A DNA stretch of 37,687 nucleotides from Lingula anatina (Eukaryota > Brachiopoda > Lingulata > Lingulida > Lingulidae): positions 117,965-155,651 of the forward strand of contig NW_019775868.1 in the NCBI RefSeq assembly GCF_001039355.2, given 5' to 3'. This document shows positions 34,276-37,687 of this stretch, one piece after another; the first letter of the stretch is position 1; the number at the start of each line of letters is the position of its first letter. The position numbers and the translations under genes are program-made. The notes below the pieces were generated by a model. The model had not been told where the DNA came from and did no database searches. It saw nothing but the letters and a program-made list of their open reading frames with translations.

Positions 34276-36753
34276 AAAGTATATAAATAATCTTTTTGGT
34301 AACTTTCCTAACCCTAATTCCTAATTTTCCTAAGAGAGTATGATAAATAGTAAACCAATAAGTCTTTTTGGTAATTTCCTTGCCCTAAATTCCTAATTTT
34401 CCCAAGCGAGAACGATAAATAGTAAATAAATAAATAATCATTTTGGTAATTTTCCTAACCCGACTCTCTGACCTGAAGCGACCGTGCCTCACCTCACTTT
34501 TTCTTGTCAACTTCAACACTTTTAATCAGCCCGCCAAAAAAGTCACAAACGCTCTTAATTCAAGATCGTGACAGATTTACTGCAGTTTGCCTTTAAGTGT
34601 CTTGACAAACGCGGCAGGATCTGGTGACAAATCTCCTATGTCCGTTACTGTACTATGTACACGGCATTTCCCTTATTGTTACAGGCACACAGCGAGCCTT
34701 AGAAATTTATCTTGCAAAACTTCTGGATATTTTACAAAAACCTCTTAGCCATTGAGGTATCCCATATCCAAATCTGATCACAGAATTACGACCCACAAAT
34801 CTGTGTTTTTTAGTTACGAGTTTGTTGTTATTGAGTCATCTTCACGTGGGATGCAAAGGATGGTAGATTTCAATTGTGGTGGTAAACATTAAAGGTTTCT
34901 CGTCAGATTGTAGGAACGGCCTGAACGGAGCATATTCTTCAGAAAACATGCCCAACTAACGATATCTTTAATCAAATACACAAATTCATTTTGTGAATTT
35001 TGGGCCTTGAAATACGTCCTTTTTGCTCGGCCTGGGAGTTAAAGAGCTACGTGGTCACGTGGTCCGATGACGACAATCGTGCCACCTGAGTCTCTTCCCC
35101 AAGCAGCGTGTTTAGCTGTCAAGCTGACCTGTATTGTCTACCTGTAAGATGATTTTTCTGACTCCTGATAAAAGTTCATACTCATTCAAATCTCTTACCC
35201 GAGGGGTCTAAATGCTCGTAAAGCCGTGTGAAGCCATTTTCCCGTCTATTCAATTATTTAACTAGCATTTAATTATGGTTATACCCACTTGTATAAAATA
35301 CTGCATACGAATGACTTGCGGGCACTTTTGATCATTCGATATGAGGTCCATGTTATTTGTGAAATTCAATTCAATTCAATTGCGCCTTACGGCTCATCAG
35401 AATGAAATGCAATAAAAATATAAAGTCATAAAAACAACAACAATACAACTACTACTAGTAATGATAAAAATTCATCAGACTGACGTTAATCTTAGCTCCG
35501 ATGCACATTTTAAGTACTTTCATAACTTGTTTTATTGTGAAACATTGTTAAGTGATAACAATTTAATTAGTTTGAAAACACTTTGCTTTGTGTAATAATT
35601 TTTTTGATGTATTATTGCCTGATTGTTCTGTAGCAAAGACATTTTTAAATTCTTAAAGGAATAAAATGAAATTCATCCTCGATGACATCTAAAATACATA
35701 GTTTACAGGTTCTTAATTTTTATTTGTGTCCGTTTACCTTTCAGTTTCTACAGCTAGATAATGTGATGGAGGTCTAAATTTGGCAATTAATTCCTTGCAT
35801 TTCAGTGAAATCGGCTTATTTAAATAGAATTGCACTGTAAAATTATCAACAAGATGTTGGTACAATAGCCCTTTACTTCTTGTGGACATTTCTCCAGTCA
35901 ATGTTTGTCTAAAATTATCTTTCACCTTGGACAAAATATCGAGTAATGCCTGGGCATACGCATGCCGCGGTGCGTAGTCAACTACCATGCATTTAAAATG
36001 CATCAGCACTTAGTAAGCTTGTCAACTGATGACAATTAAATTGAAGGACTATCACCTTTTGATATGATCTAAACCACCTGAGGCGACCATAGTCTCGAGC
36101 ATCACATCTATTGTCACCAAAGTTAGTAAATAAGTCAAGGAAGACCGTCACAGATAAAGAAAGAAGATTGTCACGAGTGCTGCTTTTTTTTATGAATCCC
36201 AAGGCAACACACTGAGGCATAAGGAAAATTGCCCAACCCCGTTCAACACAACTTTCCTAAACTTCTGTCTGTATTCAGCATGCACCTCAGCTGAGTCCCA
36301 AAACCTTTATCTTCTTTGTCGTCAAAGTACAGTACCACGTGACCCAGATCTGTTGCTTCATTTTTGCATAGTGAGGTGAGGTTTATTAAAACGCTTTTTT
36401 TTCACCAATAGATTGTTTTTATACTTTTTAAAAGGTGGGGATCGATTAAAACATATATCTAGTGTATGAATTGAGTGCTGATTCGTCCAAATTCGAGAAA
36501 TGGAGTTTAACGTGTCTAGAATCCTTTAAATATTTCGAAATTTAGAACAGGTTCACAGGTTTTCATTTTTGCATCGGCTTTCCATAGGAGATATTTTGGT
36601 AGAGGGAAAGTTTTGTGCAGGAAACAAAACGGCAGTAAACAAGAACCTTACCTGACAATGCACACACGTTGCCTAGCATTAGGAGGTCTTCAGTACCGTT
36701 ATACGGCATAACGTCAATGATACCTTTTCGAATCGTGTCCGATACTTTTGACC
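22399..36753 (-). CDS. SLC20A: Sodium-dependent phosphate transporter (PiT family), last 12 exons, N-terminus outside the window
   Basis: Coding exons read leftwards: 36753-36652, 27829-27689, 27474-27389, 26696-26600, 26275-26156, 25734-25663, 25452-25316, 25104-25041, 24374-24292, 23852-23725, 23040-22855, 22636-22399. They sum to about 484 residues in one open frame. The first half of the PHO4 domain begins at [10 protein letters not shown] and includes [13 protein letters not shown] and [10 protein letters not shown] hydrophilic cytoplasmic loop (exons 6-9, rich in E, K, S) follows, shorter than in human PiT1. The second half has [44 protein letters not shown] and [16 protein letters not shown], and ends in a stop at 22401-22399. 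The GTH and TTHC repeats and GGNDVSN are the family signature. The protein imports phosphate with sodium across the plasma membrane. About 75-80 N-terminal residues, including the first NDVAN motif, are missing because they lie beyond 36753. Two introns start with GC. Confidence 0.96.
23350..23585. repeat. Degraded inverted-repeat element in a PiT intron
   Basis: The left end (AGATTAC ... GCCCGTACGATG) and the right end (reverse complement AGATTCACACGGGCGCCGTGCGATG) are imperfect inverted matches. CGTACG and CGCACG motifs recur between them, including GTGCGAAATCGCAC at 23453-23466. This fits an old MITE, but the boundaries are approximate. Confidence 0.35.
25105..25315 (-). other. GC-AG intron 7 of PiT
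   Basis: The exon ends AGAGAG and the intron begins GCAAGT; the acceptor is TTTACAG. The nearby GT alternative (GAGGCAA|GTAGTG) shifts the frame. It then runs through the next exon and meets TGA at the start of the exon at 24374, so the GC donor is required by frame. Confidence 0.8.
25735..26155 (-). other. GC-AG intron 5 of PiT
   Basis: The exon ends ATAATAG and the intron begins GCAAGT; the acceptor is CTTACAG. The GT four bases downstream gives phase 2 and a TGA within ten codons of the next exon. The GC donor gives phase 1 and an open frame. Confidence 0.8.
26374..26520 (+). mobile_element. MITE-like element, second family, copy 1 (147 bp)
   Basis: The ends are inverted: CAGGCCCTTAGC against CCAAGGACCTG. 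The body includes GGGGGTTCTTTTTCTGAAAA and TCGAACCCACCGAACCCCCC. A better-preserved copy is at 32596-32763. Both are in PiT introns. A target duplication is not clear. Confidence 0.7.
27003..27158. mobile_element. MITE-like element with 33-base terminal inverted repeats (156 bp)
   Basis: The left arm, containing CGTAACTCGAAAGCATAGCG, and the right arm, containing CGATGCTTTCGAGTTACG, pair over 33 bases with about four mismatches. The centre holds the palindrome TACAATGTA. It lies in the PiT intron between 27389 and 26696 and has no open frame of interest. No other copy was seen here. Confidence 0.7.
29561..29593. repeat. (GT)n microsatellite
   Basis: A pure GT run in the long PiT intron. Confidence 0.95.
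31196..31411. repeat. (TA)n, (TC)n and (TG)n microsatellites
   Basis: TA at 31196-31248, TC at about 31347-31381, and TG from 31381. The open frames over them are artefacts. Confidence 0.95.
32473..32802. repeat. (GT)n-rich microsatellite interrupted by a MITE
   Basis: GT-rich sequence at 32473-32595 resumes at about 32764-32802, on the far side of the element at 32596-32763. Confidence 0.85.
32596..32763 (+). mobile_element. MITE-like element, second family, copy 2 (about 168 bp)
   Basis: The ends CAGGCCCGTAGCCAG and CTGGCTACAGGCCTA are near-perfect inverted repeats. The interior matches 26374-26520 over most of its length. It inserted into a GT microsatellite, so any target duplication cannot be told apart from the repeat. 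CAGG ends suit a hAT-type non-autonomous element (inferred). Confidence 0.75.
33656..33823 (-). mobile_element. MITE-like element, copy 3 of the 168 bp family, inverted
   Basis: Reverse complement of the 10944-11111 family, the same length (168 bp), with both CAGGGGCGGAT and ATCCGCCCCTG ends intact. The flanks AACCA (33651-33655) and AACCC (33824-33828) may be a 5-base duplication with one change. Confidence 0.8.
34242..34272. repeat. (GA)n microsatellite
   Basis: A GA run just before the tandem repeat at 34291. Confidence 0.95.
34291..34464. repeat. Minisatellite, 72-75 bp unit, about 2.4 copies
   Basis: Units begin TCTTTTTGGTAA at 34291 and 34363, and TCATTTTGGTAA at 34438. Each has TTCCTAATTTTCC and GATAAATAGTAAA in order; the third unit is cut short. 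Confidence 0.8.
35734..36370 (-). pseudogene. Decayed protein-coding relic of unknown family
   Basis: Three consecutive - strand open stretches look protein-like but lie in different frames with stops between them: about 36370-36240, then 36220-35993, then 36009-35734. The last gives about 90 residues without low-complexity sequence, and codon use looks coding-like. I do not recognise the family. Lying inside the PiT intron on the PiT strand, it could be a processed pseudogene, a transposon remnant or another old insertion. No poly(A) tail or terminal repeats were identified, so the limits are approximate. Confidence 0.35.
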
Positions 36754-37540
36754 CTGCGGAGACAAATATGTAAACACATAAATAAGTCAACATATAATAA
36801 CAGTTTTAACTGTTAAAATAGATAAACATATATGCACAGAAGTAAATACATAAATAAAAAAAATGTGTACAATTTTAAACTAAAATTTTAATGTGTAAAA
36901 AGAATAAAAAGTTTTACATTTGATATTTTTACATATCTACGTGATATTTTACACATTTAAGACTGGTTTTAAAAACACATTAAGTTCAATCTCGAAAGAT
37001 ATGGATATCGTGGTCGTTTAAAATATGCAGCAGAAGATCGTCAATTTCTACCATTATGACATTGAATTTTGACACAAAATTTGGGTTCGCTTTTAAAAGA
37101 CCATTTCCAATTCAGCCGAGTAATGTTTGTGTTTTTGCTATTATTTATCACGTGTCTGTGTTACGGTTTGTATTCTGTCGAGCATAAATAATGATAAATA
37201 ATGTGTACAAGTTACAAATCAGCACTTGTAAATCACTTCCTTCTTTTTACAACGGCCTTTTTATTTTTTGTTATTCACCTTCGTGATACATTCCTTGGTG
37301 TCTTCAAAAGTTGTCTGATAGAAGAATAGACTCCCATAGTCAAGAACAAGACAGATACACACAAGGTCATTAACTATGGCACGTTTTTTTTATCATGCAA
37401 ACATTAAATTGCATATTCTACATGGACATGCACTCACGCGCCTTCACGCCCACATACACATGCACGCAGATAGTAACGCGTGCGTGCGTGCATCATCACA
37501 CACACATATGTACGCCAATCTCCATGCACTCGCACTCATT

Positions 37541-37543
37541 CAC

Positions 37544-37580
<37 letters not shown>
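37541..37580. repeat. (CA)n microsatellite
   Basis: A CA run near the right edge. The H/T-rich open frame over it is an artefact. Confidence 0.95.
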
Positions 37581-37583
<3 letters not shown>

Positions 37584-37663
37584 GTATATATACATGTATA
37601 TACACGAATAAGCACACACACGACAAATGCGAAATCAGCCAAACGCATGTTAAGTGCCCTTAC

Positions 37664-37687
37664 AGTCCATGGCGATCGTTGAAAGAA
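37664..37687 (-). CDS. Possible alternative first exon of PiT (MD...)
   Basis: On the - strand GCCATGGACT|GTAAGG combines a strong start context with a donor in phase 1, the phase required by the exon at 36753. Joined, it would read MDWSKVSD and give a PiT lacking its first membrane helices. It may equally be chance. The exon runs off the window. Confidence 0.15.

Larger units (their letters stand above)
27830..36651 (-). other. 8.8 kb first intron (in this window) of PiT
   Basis: It lies between the exons ending at 36652 and starting at 27829. It holds microsatellites, two MITE-like elements (32596-32763, 33656-33823), a 72-75 bp tandem repeat (34291-34464) and a decayed open-frame region (35734-36370). 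I found no nested intact gene on either strand. A poly-C run lies at about 30703-30721 and an (AAAC)n run at about 29970-30013. Confidence 0.7.
36754..37687 (-). other. Upstream intron of PiT to the window edge
   Basis: The acceptor of the 36753 exon (TTTGTCTCCGCAG) lies at 36754-36766. The expected preceding exon, ending in a GSVLLG-like segment, is not in the window. The stretch is AT-rich with a (CA)n run at 37541-37580 and a possible donor at 37663. Confidence 0.55.

Noticed and set aside
36889-36961. Inverted repeat around AATGTGTAAAA
   Set aside because: Short and very AT-rich; pairing at this level is expected by chance in this composition.
1-37687. CRISPR arrays, rRNA, intact tRNA genes
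   Set aside because: No regularly spaced direct repeats, no rRNA-like blocks and no tRNA with both boxes and a closed acceptor stem were seen.

Overview
This is a nuclear window from an animal, most likely an aquatic invertebrate. Genes are split by GT-AG introns of 0.2 to 9 kb. There are vertebrate-type AATAAA poly(A) signals, long uninterrupted microsatellites and short inverted-repeat elements, and no bacterial-style operon. I cannot name the species. The anti-lipopolysaccharide-factor (ALF) genes point away from vertebrates, and the family is best known from horseshoe crabs and crustaceans. No long ORF marks a gene here, so the models below were built by hand from splice sites, reading phase and protein family.

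Layout. (1) 1-3.26 kb, + strand: the 3' end of a tetraspanin gene whose body lies left of the window. It ends in three separate, intact terminal exons (530-598, 1590-1649, 2414-2479). All encode the same membrane-exit segment LLGIIFACCLC followed by three different cytoplasmic tails. (2) 2.48-9.56 kb: repeat-rich intergenic DNA with one candidate 5' non-coding exon. (3) 9572-14549, + strand: a complete second tetraspanin in 8 coding exons, 310 aa, with a 3' UTR to about 15.8 kb. (4) 16009-17411, - strand, and 18847-20350, + strand: a head-to-head pair of ALF-like antimicrobial peptide genes (here ALF-B and ALF-A), 1.4 kb apart, with the same three-exon architecture and intron phases. Both carry two cysteines beyond the classical ALF pair. 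(5) 22399-36753, - strand: the last 12 exons of an SLC20/PiT sodium-phosphate cotransporter. Its N-terminal exon(s) lie right of the window. Two of its introns use GC-AG splice sites and one intron is 8.8 kb.

Two convergent pairs share short 3' intergenic regions: tetraspanin 2 with ALF-B, about 0.1 kb between poly(A) signals, and ALF-A with PiT, about 1.4 kb. At least four kinds of short non-autonomous, MITE-like elements sit in introns. One family has three copies with flanking duplications. The most noteworthy items are the three alternative tetraspanin tails, the divergent ALF pair with a second predicted disulfide, the frame-proven GC-AG introns, and a clear excess of the palindrome TGACGTCA.
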